From the NCBI RefSeq assembly GCF_048544455.1, contig NC_133534.1:86643637-86707636 (forward strand): a stretch of DNA of 64,000 bases. The letters are read 5' to 3'. Below the pieces are notes generated by a model, which saw only the letters and a program-made list of their open reading frames with translations, searched no databases and had not been told where the DNA came from. The position numbers were made by a program, and so were the translations under genes. Source of the stretch: Silene latifolia (taxonomy: Eukaryota; Streptophyta; Magnoliopsida; Caryophyllales; Caryophyllaceae). Shown here piece by piece: positions 50,010 to 59,464 of the stretch. Each line of letters opens with the position of its first letter. Position 1 is the stretch's first letter.

Positions 50010-50691
50010 AATAACTGCTGTAACTTTCCGATTTCTTCGAATTAGCTCAATAACTTGAGCTAATGAGGTCTAAAAACCTGCAAATGCACAATAATACGCG
50101 CCCAAAATTACGCAAAACCCAAAGTAACCATCTAAAGTGTTTAAAATCCTAAGCAAAGTTAAAATACGAAGTCTCGCGCACACAAAAGCAAGAAATAAAA
50201 AGGTTCAACGAAAGCAAATAAAATGTATAGTTTGTGAAAAAGTCTCAATCAACTAATAGTTGATCAAGAACGGCCATGGAATGGCCCACTTGACTGGCTT
50301 CTGGCTACAAGAGGTAGCCTCAATAGTGCTCATCTTCTCAACTGCACTCTTCTCAGCTTCATCATCCGTCAAGCTCAACGGATCAACATGTCGGACATCT
50401 TCCCACTCAATGACCTCCTCTGACTCGTCGGAATCCAGATCAGATTCCGTTGCTTTGGTAGCTCATCTTCGGGCTCCTCATCAGTGCCATAGCTAAGCAT
50501 CCTAGACCACCTCTTTGAATGATCGGCTCCTTCACAGCTGGAGCAACATGTGGCTCTTCCTTCCCCAAACCAGCTCCTGCAATGTCTAAAACAGAAGAAT
50601 CTTCCTCCACTTTGCTCCCAATCTGGGGCGGAGGTGTCACAACAGGAGTAGGAATAGAGACAGGCATATTAGGAAGTATAAAATAAGATTT

Positions 50692-53300
50692 CTATTTAGA
50701 AACCGTATTGCAAGTGACAGGCCACATAGGGTCTTTCTTCCTAGCTATATGGGCAAAGACAATGGAATGCTTCCCTACCTTAAAGGTCAAAGTACCCGAA
50801 CCAACATCAATAACCGCACCAGCAGTGTGCAGGAATGGTCTACCCAAAATAATAGGAATGTGGGCATCTTCGGGCATATCGAGTACCACGAAGTCAACAG
50901 GGAAGAAAAACATCCCTATTTGCACGGGGATGTCCTCTAAGACTCCTATTGGCTGGACCGCAGAGCGATCAGCCATCTGTACTGTCATGTTGGTTACTGA
51001 AAACCTAGTCAATTTGAGCTTCCTAGCAAGACTCAAGGGCATTACACTAATACTGGCTCCTAGGTCACATAAGGCTTTCTCTATAGGAAAGGTGCCAATA
51101 TTACATGGGACAGAAAAACTACCCGGGTCTTCTAGCTTAAGGGGTGCAGTATGGGTCAAATAAGAGCATGACTCCTCAGTGAGTGCGACAGTGTGCACAG
51201 TATCAAGTGACTTCTTTTTAGATAAAAGTTGTTTCATGAATTTTGTGTAAGCAGGCACTTGATTGACCAATTCAAGGAAAGGAACTTGCACATTTAAACT
51301 ACGAATAACCTTTTCAAACTTATTAAATGATACCTGTTCCTTTGTCGGCACTAATTTCTCTGGATAAGGGGCTGAAAGTAGCAACTTAGCCCTCTCCTCT
51401 AAATCTCTCATGCCGGCATCGGTGGACTTAGGCTGAAAGTCCACAACATTCTCCTTGTTGTAGCTTGACCCTTCTTCAGACCGTCTCAAATGTGAACCAT
51501 TAATTGACAAAGGGTCGTACTTCGGAACCGGAACGGACCCATCAGCATTCGGGTCTGTCCTCAATATTTTCAGGGCAATAGTACCCCGAAACAAGTGGTC
51601 CCTCAAGTTATCGGGCGTTGGAGGACGAAAATAATCACCTTCAGCAGCAATCTCAGTCGATCGACCAGGTTGGTCAGTCGATCGACTGACTTCAACAGGA
51701 CCAAAAGCTACTGGTTGTCGTACTTCAGTCGATCGACCGGGTATGTCAGTCGATCGACTGACATACCTGCTGATCGTCTTTTTCTTATTTTTATTCGCCA
51801 CTGCCTTCTTCTTGCTTGTTTCCGCCTCATTCTTTTCAGTGACGTCCTCAACCATAATGGGCCCATCAAGGGTAGACCCACTCCTCAAGGTAATGGCATT
51901 AAGGGTCTCCTTTTGATCAGTTTGAGTCGGTAGATGTCCCGGAGCTCGAGTTGTATTCTTGCTAGCCAATTGGGCAATTTGGCTCTCCAACATCTTCATC
52001 CCGGCCTCTCTAGCCTGGGATTCCTTCAGCAACAAATTCTTCAACTCATTGAAGTCAGAACCTTGGACTTGTTGCTGCTGCTGTGGGACATACGGAGGCT
52101 TTTGGAACTGTTGTTGCTTATGAGTGGGCACATAGTTCTGTTGCTGCTGCTGTGGAGGTTGAGTCGAATTCAAGACATTTTGGCTACTCCACCTCAAGTT
52201 TGGGTGGACATTCGGCTCATAGTAAGTATTTGTCTGCCTATAATGTTGAAAGGCAGCACAAGACTCAAAAGGACTAGGACAATTGTCTGAAACATGTCCC
52301 TCAGCTCCACATCTTTTACAGACGAAAAGACCGTCTGAAACAGCATTTACATGGTAAATCCCTCATTTGGAAGCTCTTCCCAATTCGTACTTGTCAAATC
52401 TGGCCGTGAGAGCTTCTAATGCAGCTACAGAAGGAGATTCAGCAGCTCTCCTTTGATTTCCCCGCGGGAATTCCCATACTCAGCTTTGTGGGTGGCCAAG
52501 TCATCAATGATCTTCCACCCCTTAGTCTCCCCCGTATTCTCCTGGAATCTGCCATTAGCTGTCGCATCCAGGATAGCCCTTTGATCGTCATAGAGCCCAT
52601 TATAGAACTGATTGCATAGGCTTCACTTCTCAAACCCATGATGAGGAATGGTTCGCACCAGTATCTTGAAACGGACCCATGCCTCATGAAAGTTCTCATC
52701 AGGCCCCTGTTTAAAGCTCGTGATTTGAGCTCTAATAGCATTCGTCTTCGAGGCAGAAAAGTACTTCTTGTAGAATGCCAAGGCCAAAGAATTCCAGTCG
52801 GTGATCCAATTAACAACTCGGTCCATATCTCTGTACCACTCCCTTGCAGCATCGCGGAGTGCGAATATAAACATAGTCTCCTTTATCTGGTCCTGGGTCA
52901 CACCGGTCGGCGGGGGTATAGAGCAGCAATAATCAATGAATATCTCCATATGCTTGGCTGCATCTTCATTTGCAGCTCCTCCAAATTGGTTCCTCTCAAC
53001 CAAGTTGATATAAGAAGGCTTTGGTTCGAATTTCCTATCAGCGGTAATTCGAACCCCTTGTATAGATTTGCAGCTGTCGGCTCAGAGTGACTTGCTATAG
53101 TTGCTTCTTCAGCCATGACTGGAAATTCCGGAGATGTGACTGTCTCAGCTGAAGAAGTGGAAATGGGTGATGAAGGTGGATCCTCCTCGTATAGCTCGTT
53201 CTCGTAGTAACTAGACAGAGTACTCAGCTCTTCCTCTGTCGGCAATATCCTAGATGATCGTCTCAACTCACGCAAGGTCTTCTCAATCTCAGGATTGAAA
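50692..53300 (-). pseudogene. Athila-like gag-protease of element H
   Basis: Minus strand. The N-terminal segment starts near 53275 with MRELRRSSRILPTEEEL. After a frameshift near 53005 comes the Gag core (ALRDAAREWYRDMD, QGPDENFHEAWVRFK), then an in-frame stop at 52622-52620, another shift, and from about 52356 a long open frame to 50692. That frame carries the zinc knuckle CKRCGAEGHVSDNC (52320-52279), a Gln-rich stretch, a coiled-coil-like segment (ESQAREAGMKMLESQIAQL), an Arg-Ser-Thr repeat encoded by palindromes (51762-51653), and the protease with CDLGASISVM (Asp-Leu-Gly-Ala codons 51067-51056) and IPIILGRPFL. Gag packages element RNA and the protease cuts the polyprotein. The last frame would be translatable, but the first half is broken. 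Confidence 0.87.
51653..51762. repeat. Palindrome cluster 5, inside the H gag-protease frame
   Basis: Four units: cagtcgatcgacca, cagtcgatcgactg, cagtcgatcgaccg and cagtcgatcgactg, in a pair-gap-pair layout. They keep the reading frame and on the minus strand encode repeats of (S/G)RST(D/E), for example VSRSTDIPGRSTEV. Confidence 0.88.
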
Positions 53301-53435
53301 GGTACTAATTCGCCACCCTATGACCTGCGCATAAGAAGAAACTACAAAAAGAATATGAGAATAGTTTAAGGAACGAATGTCCCTTAAACTAAGAAACAGA
53401 CTAAAATAAAACAACTAAAAATTAGAACAATTGCC

Positions 53436-53453
53436 TCCCCGGCAACGGCGCCA
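53436..53453 (-). other. Primer-binding site of element H, tRNA-Asp type
   Basis: Minus strand TGGCGCCGTTGCCGGGGA, five bases inside the 5' LTR. Identical to the site at 2201-2218. Confidence 0.88.
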
Positions 53454-54046
53454 AAATTTGATACCCGTCGTTGTGAGTACCAAAAATAATATTTATAAAA
53501 CCTATTAAAACTAACAAAAGCTAGTGGTAACTGGGTCGAACCACAGAGAGGCAGATGTAATTATTAGATGTCTAATTTCAGTCTAAGGTAACAGTATGTG
53601 GGGATTGAGTTGATTTGGTCTATAGCTAAAGGCAAATAAAAGACAGTAAACTAAATAAACGGATAAAATCAAGAATTAAAAGGGTGCAAGGATGGTCGGT
53701 TCACTATAGTTTCGGCGGCAGCAAACTAGGTAGGTCTAAAACAATCACGTGAGACGGGAAAATAAGAGGTCCTCTCGGTCCACTCTCATAGGTAGCATCT
53801 TTCGATCTCGCTACAGGTCCCTAATACCACTAATACTGGCTTTCGTCCTGAAGAGTGATTAAAGGTCTAAATTAATCTATCTTTCGATCTAATTAATCTA
53901 GTCGTCTTAATTAGGCAGGCTATCTCCCTCCCCTATCTTTCGATCTTTATTGGGTTGGTCAAATCCTAGGTATTCAACTGGTCGCGTGCACTCGATTTGT
54001 CAAACACGACAATTAAAACAATTAAAACGAAACAATCTCAACGTGG

Positions 54047-54083
54047 CCAGTCGATCGACCAGGGAACCCAGTCGATCGACCGG
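54047..54083. repeat. Palindrome cluster 6, H 5' LTR
   Basis: Two units, the same as cluster 1 in the 3' LTR. Confidence 0.8.
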
Positions 54084-54594
54084 CATGCGATTTCAGGCCA
54101 TATTATTTCTAATGCCGCCTAACCTACAGTTCCCCTACATCCTAGCACGAATAAATTAGCTACTCATGGTACTGATAAACACAACAATAATGATAACGGA
54201 ATAAACTATTGGATTCATGCTTGAAATAATCAAATAACAAATAGCAATAAACGATAATTGGCTTTGGATACTAACTAGCAATTCTATATCTATGGAAGAA
54301 AATAAAGTAATAAACTGAAAATAGGAGCAGGATAGTACCGAATGAAATTGCAGAAAAAAGATCCGAAAACCGAATTGTATTGAATACCCAACAATATTAA
54401 GAACCCTAATGAATTAACAAAACTAATGAAAACTGAATGAAATGGAATTAAAAACTGAACGTATCAAAAACTGCCTGATTGTATCTGTAAACTAGGTTAC
54501 GTTATAAAGGAAAAGTACGCAACTCTTCTCCCTAAACCTAGAACACATTGGGCTTTCTATTCCTCGTTCTATTGATTCACGTCATAGTAGCGGC

Positions 54595-54703
54595 TTGGTC
54601 GATCGACCATAGGCAACGATCGATCGACTGCTCTATGCTGAACAGTAGTTCCTGGAAGTCGTGCGTTGGTCGATCGACTAAGAGGGCCAGTCGATCGACT
54701 GCT
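54595..54703. repeat. Palindrome cluster 7, H 5' LTR
   Basis: Four units matching 47661-47768. The second differs (acgatcgatcgactgc here, gcggtcggtcgaccgc in the 3' LTR), with several changes within 16 bp in otherwise near-identical LTRs. Confidence 0.83.
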
Positions 54704-54987
54704 TTAGCTGACACTTGACTTCTAATTCTCGTAGATTTGTCTTTTGGGCCTCGAAATGCGCACCAAGCTCGTTCCTTGGGTAAATACTTCATGTCAAATA
54801 CAATGCAAGATACTCGGGGACGGATTTAGCTCAATATCTACTCATTTCCGCATAAATCTGCAATATTACATAAAAATACGAAAGTAGACGAAATGGGGCA
54901 AATAGTAGCCTTAAACCACATAAATGAGCTCTGAAATGCGTGTAAAATAGGGTGTAAAACATCATATAATTGACACGCATCAGTAAG

Positions 54988-56316
54988 TATTTTATGTATA
55001 TATGTTATCTTCCTTAGTTCCTGGCTACAGATGTCCCTGACCTCCTGCCTCAGTGCATTCTGAGCCTCCCCTTTTATCATTGGATGGAGAGTTCTCCTCT
55101 AAAACAGTAGAGTGTGAGCCTAGTTTTCCTGGAAATTCTGAGCCCTTCTCAACCGTCTCAATGGGAAACGCATCCCCTAATTTAGAGGGTGTTAGGCCTA
55201 GCACAGTGCAGTCGGTGGGAACCTCAGAATTTGGCTTATTCTGGTTCAGTACTGGTCTATAAATCTGAGTCACCTTAGTTTTCCTAATCTCATCAAGCTT
55301 GTTGTTTATTTTGGTGAATTTACATTTCTCCATCACATTACCCAATTTCCTGCAGCAGTGGCAATAGTGTGGCAGCCACTCATAGATTATCCTCTGAGTT
55401 GTTTCTCCATGGTATGGCGAGTTCAGTTGCATAGTGGTAGGTAAGTCACCTGCAACATCCACTTCTACCAGCACCCTTGCAAATAAGAGTTTTGATTTGT
55501 AAGTAGTTGGCAGGTCAGCAAAGAGAGGCTTACCAACAACACTAGCCATTTTACTCAGCACCTTATCAGACCACATAAATGGGTCTAAGTCAGGGAATAG
55601 AATTCAAGCTGGAACTATAGAAACCGAGTCCATCTCTTTTGAAAACATTGGTGTCCATTGCTTTAAGACCAAAGTACTAGTACCCATATTCCAAGGGCCT
55701 CCCTTCAGTATCTCATTCATATCATCCTCTGAAAGAAACCTGAAACTGTACCATCCTTTTTTATAGTACTGTACTATCGGCCTGGTAACATTCTTCCAAT
55801 ATTTCTGAACATACTCATCAACCTCTTTAATCTTTGGTTTGGCTCCCAAAAAATTACCCATTAAAGTGTTCTTCCAGAATTTTAACTCCTCAACAACATC
55901 ATCTTCTTCAACCTCAATAACAGTTGATTCAGCACTTTTATCACAATAGTACAGACTCATTCCAGGTTTGGGTTTAGAAACGGAGCTCCACGTTTTGGTA
56001 ATTCCTATACCTAAATCAGTGTGTGGCGGCAAAGTTGAATTCGAAGGAATATCGTGGTCCAATTCAATTTGTACAGTAGACGTAACTGGTTTATCCAATA
56101 ATCCAGTGAGATTAAGCAATTGTCCAACTGTAGCAGGATGATCAATACCTGAGTTTATCGGCTGATTAGGTAGCAAATCTCCAGCAGGAATCTCGGAATT
56201 TTCTATTTCGACGTCATCAATAACCTCCGTTTCAATGGAATCCTCTATAATCTGATCAGGAACCTCAGTGGTAGTACCAGTAGCTACATTTTATTTCGCG
56301 CGCGTGTTTTAGCCAT
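54988..56316 (-). pseudogene. LINE ORF1 (DUF4283-like domain and zinc knuckle)
   Basis: A start codon at 56316-56314 (MAKTRARNK) is followed within ten codons by a stop; the main frame continues one base out of register. The 56176-55604 part has GPWNMGTSTLVLKQW near its end, the hallmark of the DUF4283-like RNA-binding region of plant LINE ORF1 proteins. After a stop near 55604 it continues (55576-55025) with the basic/hydrophobic segment and the knuckle CHCCRKLGNVMEKC (CX2CX6EKC pattern of zf-CCHC_4), then an acidic-polar tail. The family binds LINE RNA. The broken start, the internal stop and the insertion of H at 54983 make it a pseudogene. The 5' untranslated part is 56317-56419. Confidence 0.85.
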
Positions 56317-56432
56317 GGATCAAGCTGAAAAAGATGATGAAAATCAACGTATTTTTGGGTTTTTCAGGGTTTGCTTGAGAAAGAATTCATCTCTCTAACC
56401 ATGGCCTAGTTTGGGTGACGGAAATTAGTATC

Positions 56433-57347
56433 ATATTAAGTTATGGATGAGTTTTGCGGTAATGAAAGAAAAGAACTTGAGGATCTAGTGTGAGTGTGTG
56501 TAACAAGTGTGGATCGTGAGTTATGCTTTTGGAGATAGGTGCTTTAGATAGAGAGGTATGTCGTGACGAGTTGGAGTATTGGTTATGCTAAGGATTTTGT
56601 GGTATAGATTAGATGGGGTGCAGAATGAATTGAGGAAGGAGGACTGTTAGAGGAAGAGAGACCTTGATATAGGGATTGTTGTAGGTGTTGAGGTTCAAGT
56701 CGGTTATCGTTGACATGCGGTGGTGATGAGGATTTTGGGAAGTATAGCAAAGGGTTTAGTATTAGTGGGTTACGAGGACGTAACACTTATCTTAAGAGGC
56801 GTAAGATGTGACAAAGAGAGCTTAATGGTTGTACATGTTGCGGTATAATTGGAAGTCTGAGCCTTGGCGTAGAATAAAGGATGGATTTATGTTGTGGTTG
56901 ATATTATTAAAGGTCACAGCCGTGCTTGTAGTAGTGCGATGTTTAGGAATGGGAGAACACCTCGATAGTGTTGACAGTTGGATGATGATGTTTATGAGTT
57001 CGATAGTGTTGGCAGTTGGATGATGATGTTTATGAGTGTGATTAAACTTTGAGGACGAAGTTCTTTTTAAGGGTGGTAGAATGTAACATCCCGTTTGATG
57101 TTTGTGAGCGTCTTGATATTAGATTTGTTTTCTAGTGGATAATATGTTAGTGAGATGAAGCTAGCGGCATTGGTGGATGGTATTTGGAAGTGTATGGAGT
57201 TTGTGTCGACAGACTATAATGTGGTGGATACGATATCATTAGCCATATTGTGGAGGTAGGCAGAGTTGGTGGAGTTAGTGTTAAGAGTTCATGTTTTATA
57301 GGTTGGGTTGAACTTCGGGGACGAAGTTCTTTTTAAGGTGGAAACAC
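56433..57347 (+). other. Element B interior, segment 3
   Basis: Non-coding. Contains a 38-bp tandem duplication (56963-57000 and 57001-57038), a first pol-end-like cassette (57043-57081, followed by an LTR-start-like tgtaacatccc) and the true polypurine cassette at 57309-57347. Confidence 0.7.
57309..57347 (+). other. Polypurine tract / pol-end cassette of element B
   Basis: gaacttcggggacgaagttc then ttttaaggtggaaacac, directly before the 3' LTR. The core matches the cassette of element A at 27982-28019. Confidence 0.75.
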
Positions 57348-58222
57348 TGTAATACTACGGTTTTCTATGTCTTTGGGTACTCTATCGAGTAGGGGTTACT
57401 CTGTTGAGTAAGTATGTTTGGTTTACGAAACAGTGTTCTGCTGAAGGGTACTCGATCGAGTAAGTTAGGGACTCGATCGAGTAACTCGATCGAGTAAGTT
57501 ACTTCTGCGGGTTATTTTAGCTAGGTTTTGTTAGTAATGCGTGATTGGTATTTAAAGCTTTCCGTCACTTTCTAAATCACTTTTATCTTTTCTAAAACCT
57601 TTCAAGTGAGAAAACAGTTGAACTTTTATCCCCGACACAGGAGGGGATGTGCACATTAAGGAACATGGGTTATCGCTCGGATGAGATGAGCGAGGCTTAG
57701 GTGGAAACGGCTGCGGTCCCCCACTGGCGGCGAGGAATATCTGTTGCGATGGGTATTCTGGCAGGACCACACACTTTAGTGTGTAGTGAGGTGTGTGGAG
57801 TTGTGACGGAGTTTGGGTAATGTGTGTGTTGTATCTTATATATTGTGTTTTGTGTAATCAGTAACTGGCCCCGTTTAAATATTTTAAAAATTTGTGGTGA
57901 TCCATTCAGGAGTGGTGAGCAGTTGTCTAGCAGGTATAGTATGGATACGTGGGATTAGCTGGGGATGGAGTCGCCACGAGTCCAATAGTAGTCTTCCGCT
58001 GTTTTATCATGAGACCTTTTGTTACATTAGTTGTAGTTCGGTTTTAGAAATACAGTTGTACTTTACTTCACAGTTGGTTTTATTATAATCACTTAAACTT
58101 ATCTATTAAAGTACGTTCTTTTGTGGTCTATTTGATATTCATTGCCTCGGCTAACCGAGATGGTAGCACTTTCATGCATTGGGTCGTCTTGGTAAGGCAC
58201 CTTGGTGTATGGGGGTGTTACA
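57348..58222 (+). repeat. 3' LTR of element B, internally deleted
   Basis: 875 bp against 1378 bp in the 5' LTR. Around 57619-57640 it jumps from the gagaaaacagttg block to the ggaggggatgtgcacatt block, losing about 480 bp. The palindrome cluster at 57449-57498 has three units instead of four. TSD taatt follows. Confidence 0.88.
57449..57498. repeat. Palindrome cluster TACTCG-AT-CGAGTA, B 3' LTR
   Basis: Three units. Two are nearly fused (actcgatcgagtaactcgatc), which suggests loss of a unit by recombination between copies. Confidence 0.85.
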
Positions 58223-58439
58223 TAATTAACATTGAATTGTGTAATTGAATTGTATTAATCTACTAAATAACTTGATTTAATCTAAGATAACCTGCCTTTC
58301 ACTTGCTAATACAAGGGAGTATTTATACTAGTAGAAATCTTAGGTTAACTAAGGTCTTAAATGACGATTAAGCCCCTTAAATGAAGTCTAACGCCTTGCA
58401 AGTCCTACTATGGGACGCACGACCTGCCCTTGTTAGACA

Positions 58440-58570
58440 CTCATCCTACCTCGAAGGACGCCCGTCCTTCTTTGGGGACGCCCGTCCTTCTTTGGGGACG
58501 GTCGGGCTGAGCCTTGGGACCCCTGTCCTTCACTTTGGGACGCCCGGACTGCTTCTGAACACCCGTCTCT
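58440..58570. repeat. Palindrome cluster GGACG-CC-CGTCC, right D LTR
   Basis: Perfect units at 58456-58467 (extended to 16 bp, AAGGACG-CC-CGTCCTT) and 58476-58487, in a 20-bp tandem repeat. Degenerate units follow (ggacggtcgggc, gggacgcccggact). Confidence 0.82.
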
Positions 58571-58686
58571 AAGGGCAGTTTTGCTTGTTCTTCATTTGGC
58601 TGCCTTCTAATCCGTGGGGATCATTGAGGAGTCGTGCGAGTCCTTCATCATTGTCGATATACTTGTTTTATTGACTTAGGCCTTTA

Positions 58687-59000
58687 GAGCATCCGCAAAG
58701 GTGAGGCTCCCCATATTTTCTCTTTCTTTTTCTTATTCGTCCACCTCATTTTCCACTAACTTTTTCATTTACCCTTCCCATTTCATAATTACATCTATGC
58801 AACAATGGGGTTCCCCAATTCACACACAAAAATTTGGGAACCTCCCCAAAAGTAACACAAATTGCCTTACTTTTTTTTGGGGGAGCTCCTCTAAAAAATG
58901 TGGAACCCAAATGTTGGGGAGCTTTGTGCAACAATGAGGAGCCCCATATAAGTAGAGAGAGGACATATGGGGAGGCACCTCCCCACCTTTGCGGATGCTC
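58687..59000. mobile_element. PIF/Harbinger-like (Tourist-type) MITE
   Basis: 314 bp with 17-bp perfect terminal inverted repeats GAGCATCCGCAAAGGTG, extended imperfectly through ctccccatat, and a 3-bp TTA duplication at 58684-58686 and 59001-59003. The sister LTR (near 6941-6953) reads ggcctttagtattgg, the exact empty site. TTA duplications and GAGCATC-type ends are usual for PIF/Harbinger MITEs. There is no coding capacity; movement would need a transposase in trans. Confidence 0.9.
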
Positions 59001-59225
59001 TTAGTATTGGTCTCCTCTTTGTTGCTTGGTCGTTAGATGCGATCAATTTAGCTCCGTTTTGCTCCATATAAGGAAGGCTAGCATTCCTCTCCTACCAAGG
59101 ACACAAAACGTCATAGAATATGCAAAGTAGGAAGCTAAAGATAAGAAACGACCCTAATGCATGCTAGAAAGCATATGAATGAGGCTAGCTAGGGGACTAA
59201 ATGTGCGTAAATACGAGTCACATCA

Positions 59226-59464
59226 GCATTTTGTCCTCACTCGTGCACATCCCGGGAATCTTCCTTGGAGGTCACCTATCCAAAGACTACTCCCAGCCAA
59301 GCACGCTTAACTGTGGAGTTCTTTTGCATGGATAACCAGAAAAGAAAGTGCACTTTGTTGATATAAGTAGTACTTTCAATCTCTTTAAGTCAGATTTTAA
59401 GCCTATCAATGAACCTCAACAAGGGGGTACCCCACCCGAATAACGTCTTCGGTTCAGTGGAGTA
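59226..59464 (-). mobile_element. Cassandra-type LTR fragment with 5S rRNA-like core
   Basis: On the minus strand, 59323-59253 resembles the 3' two-thirds of plant 5S rRNA. An A-box-like aagcgtgcttgg (complement of 59297-59308) and a C-box ggataggtgacctcc (complement of 59267-59281) are both present. Flanking phrases (aagtgcactttcttttctgg upstream, gtgaggacaaaatgc at the D junction) are those of Cassandra LTRs, which carry a 5S-derived pol III promoter. The fragment is cut by D at 59226 and its other limit is unclear (about 59420-59464). Confidence 0.75.

Larger units (their letters stand above)
48049..50691 (-). other. 3' interior of element H, no gene seen
   Basis: Polypurine tract aaacttccccaaacc at 48049-48063, read in reverse. 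Palindrome clusters lie at 48730-48765 and 49902-50009, and a pyrimidine-rich tract at about 48700-48850. A 75-codon frame (50667-50440) rich in Pro and Glu follows the protease and may be a remnant of the segment ahead of the missing RT. No RT, RNase H, integrase or envelope signal was found. Confidence 0.65.
46526..54982 (-). mobile_element. Athila-like element H (gag-protease only), inserted in the LINE
   Basis: LTRs of 1523 and 1524 bp (46526-48048, 53459-54982) lie between duplicated gtaag (46521-46525, 54983-54987). On the minus strand: primer-binding site of tRNA-Asp type, gag, zinc knuckle, aspartic protease, then about 2.6 kb without coding signal, then the polypurine tract. RT, RNase H and integrase are absent. 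The element carries seven palindrome clusters with the CAGTCG-AT-CGACTG unit. LTRs are very similar by eye (a few dozen differences at most). Confidence 0.92.
53459..54982 (-). repeat. 5' LTR of element H
   Basis: TGATACCCGTCG to GACACGCATCA, followed by gtaag. Contains palindrome clusters at 54047-54083 and 54595-54703. Confidence 0.93.
34219..56419 (-). mobile_element. L1-type LINE, interrupted by copia F and element H
   Basis: Minus strand. The 5' end is near 56419, and the 3' end has a 10-base A tail (plus-strand T run at 34219-34228). The flanks are 13-bp near-copies, ggaaattagtgtc at 34206-34218 and ggaaattagtatc at 56420-56432, consistent with target-primed insertion. Removing F and H leaves about 5 kb: ORF1 with DUF4283-like and zinc-knuckle domains, then ORF2 with endonuclease, RT and a C-terminal zf-RVT domain. 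There is no RNase H. It sits in the B interior. Confidence 0.9.
19228..58222 (+). mobile_element. Non-autonomous LTR retrotransposon B (hosts A and the LINE)
   Basis: The LTRs at 19228-20605 and 57348-58222 share tgtaatactacgg starts and gggggtgttaca ends. The duplication taatt lies at 19223-19227 and 58223-58227. Without insertions the interior is about 6.7 kb (20606-21459, 29295-34218, 56433-57347). I find no gag, protease, RT or integrase motif in it. The primer-binding site is tRNA-Met type. The 3' end has the motif gacgaagttctttttaagg, which in chromovirus-type Ty3/gypsy elements encodes the end of pol and forms the polypurine tract. This suggests B derives from, and is mobilised by, such elements. 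The interior also holds a third partial LTR. Confidence 0.85.
6602..59225 (-). mobile_element. Athila-group element D, split by nested insertions
   Basis: D is read on the minus strand. Its left (3') LTR fragment is 6602-7166, followed by a polypurine tract and 3' interior to about 9645. The right (5') LTR survives as 10190-10244, 18963-19227 and 58228-59225. Both LTRs share the same ends (cgtaaatacgagtcacatca) and the same palindrome cluster. The gag-pol interior, the primer-binding site and the first part of the 5' LTR are missing, replaced by a truncated B-type LTR at 9645-10189. D hosts, directly or indirectly, C, B, A, the LINE, F, H and a MITE. Its right end abuts a Cassandra LTR at 59226. 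Confidence 0.75.
58228..59225 (-). repeat. Element D right (5') LTR, segment 3
   Basis: Continues D's LTR after element B: aacattgaattgtg through the caagggagtatttatac block to cgagtcacatca at 59225. It matches the left LTR 6602-7166 except for the MITE at 58687-59000. Confidence 0.85.

Noticed and set aside
54577..54792. Minus-strand frame repeated in both H LTRs (also 47643-47858)
   Set aside because: It lies within the LTR, spans the palindrome cluster, has no motif, and is conserved only because the LTRs are recent copies.
58701..58937. Frames on both strands inside the MITE
   Set aside because: The element is a short inverted-repeat MITE; open frames on both strands follow from its symmetry and there is no protein motif.
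59253..59323. A functional 5S rRNA gene
   Set aside because: Only part of 5S is present, with many changes, and the flanks are Cassandra LTR sequence; it is cut by element D.
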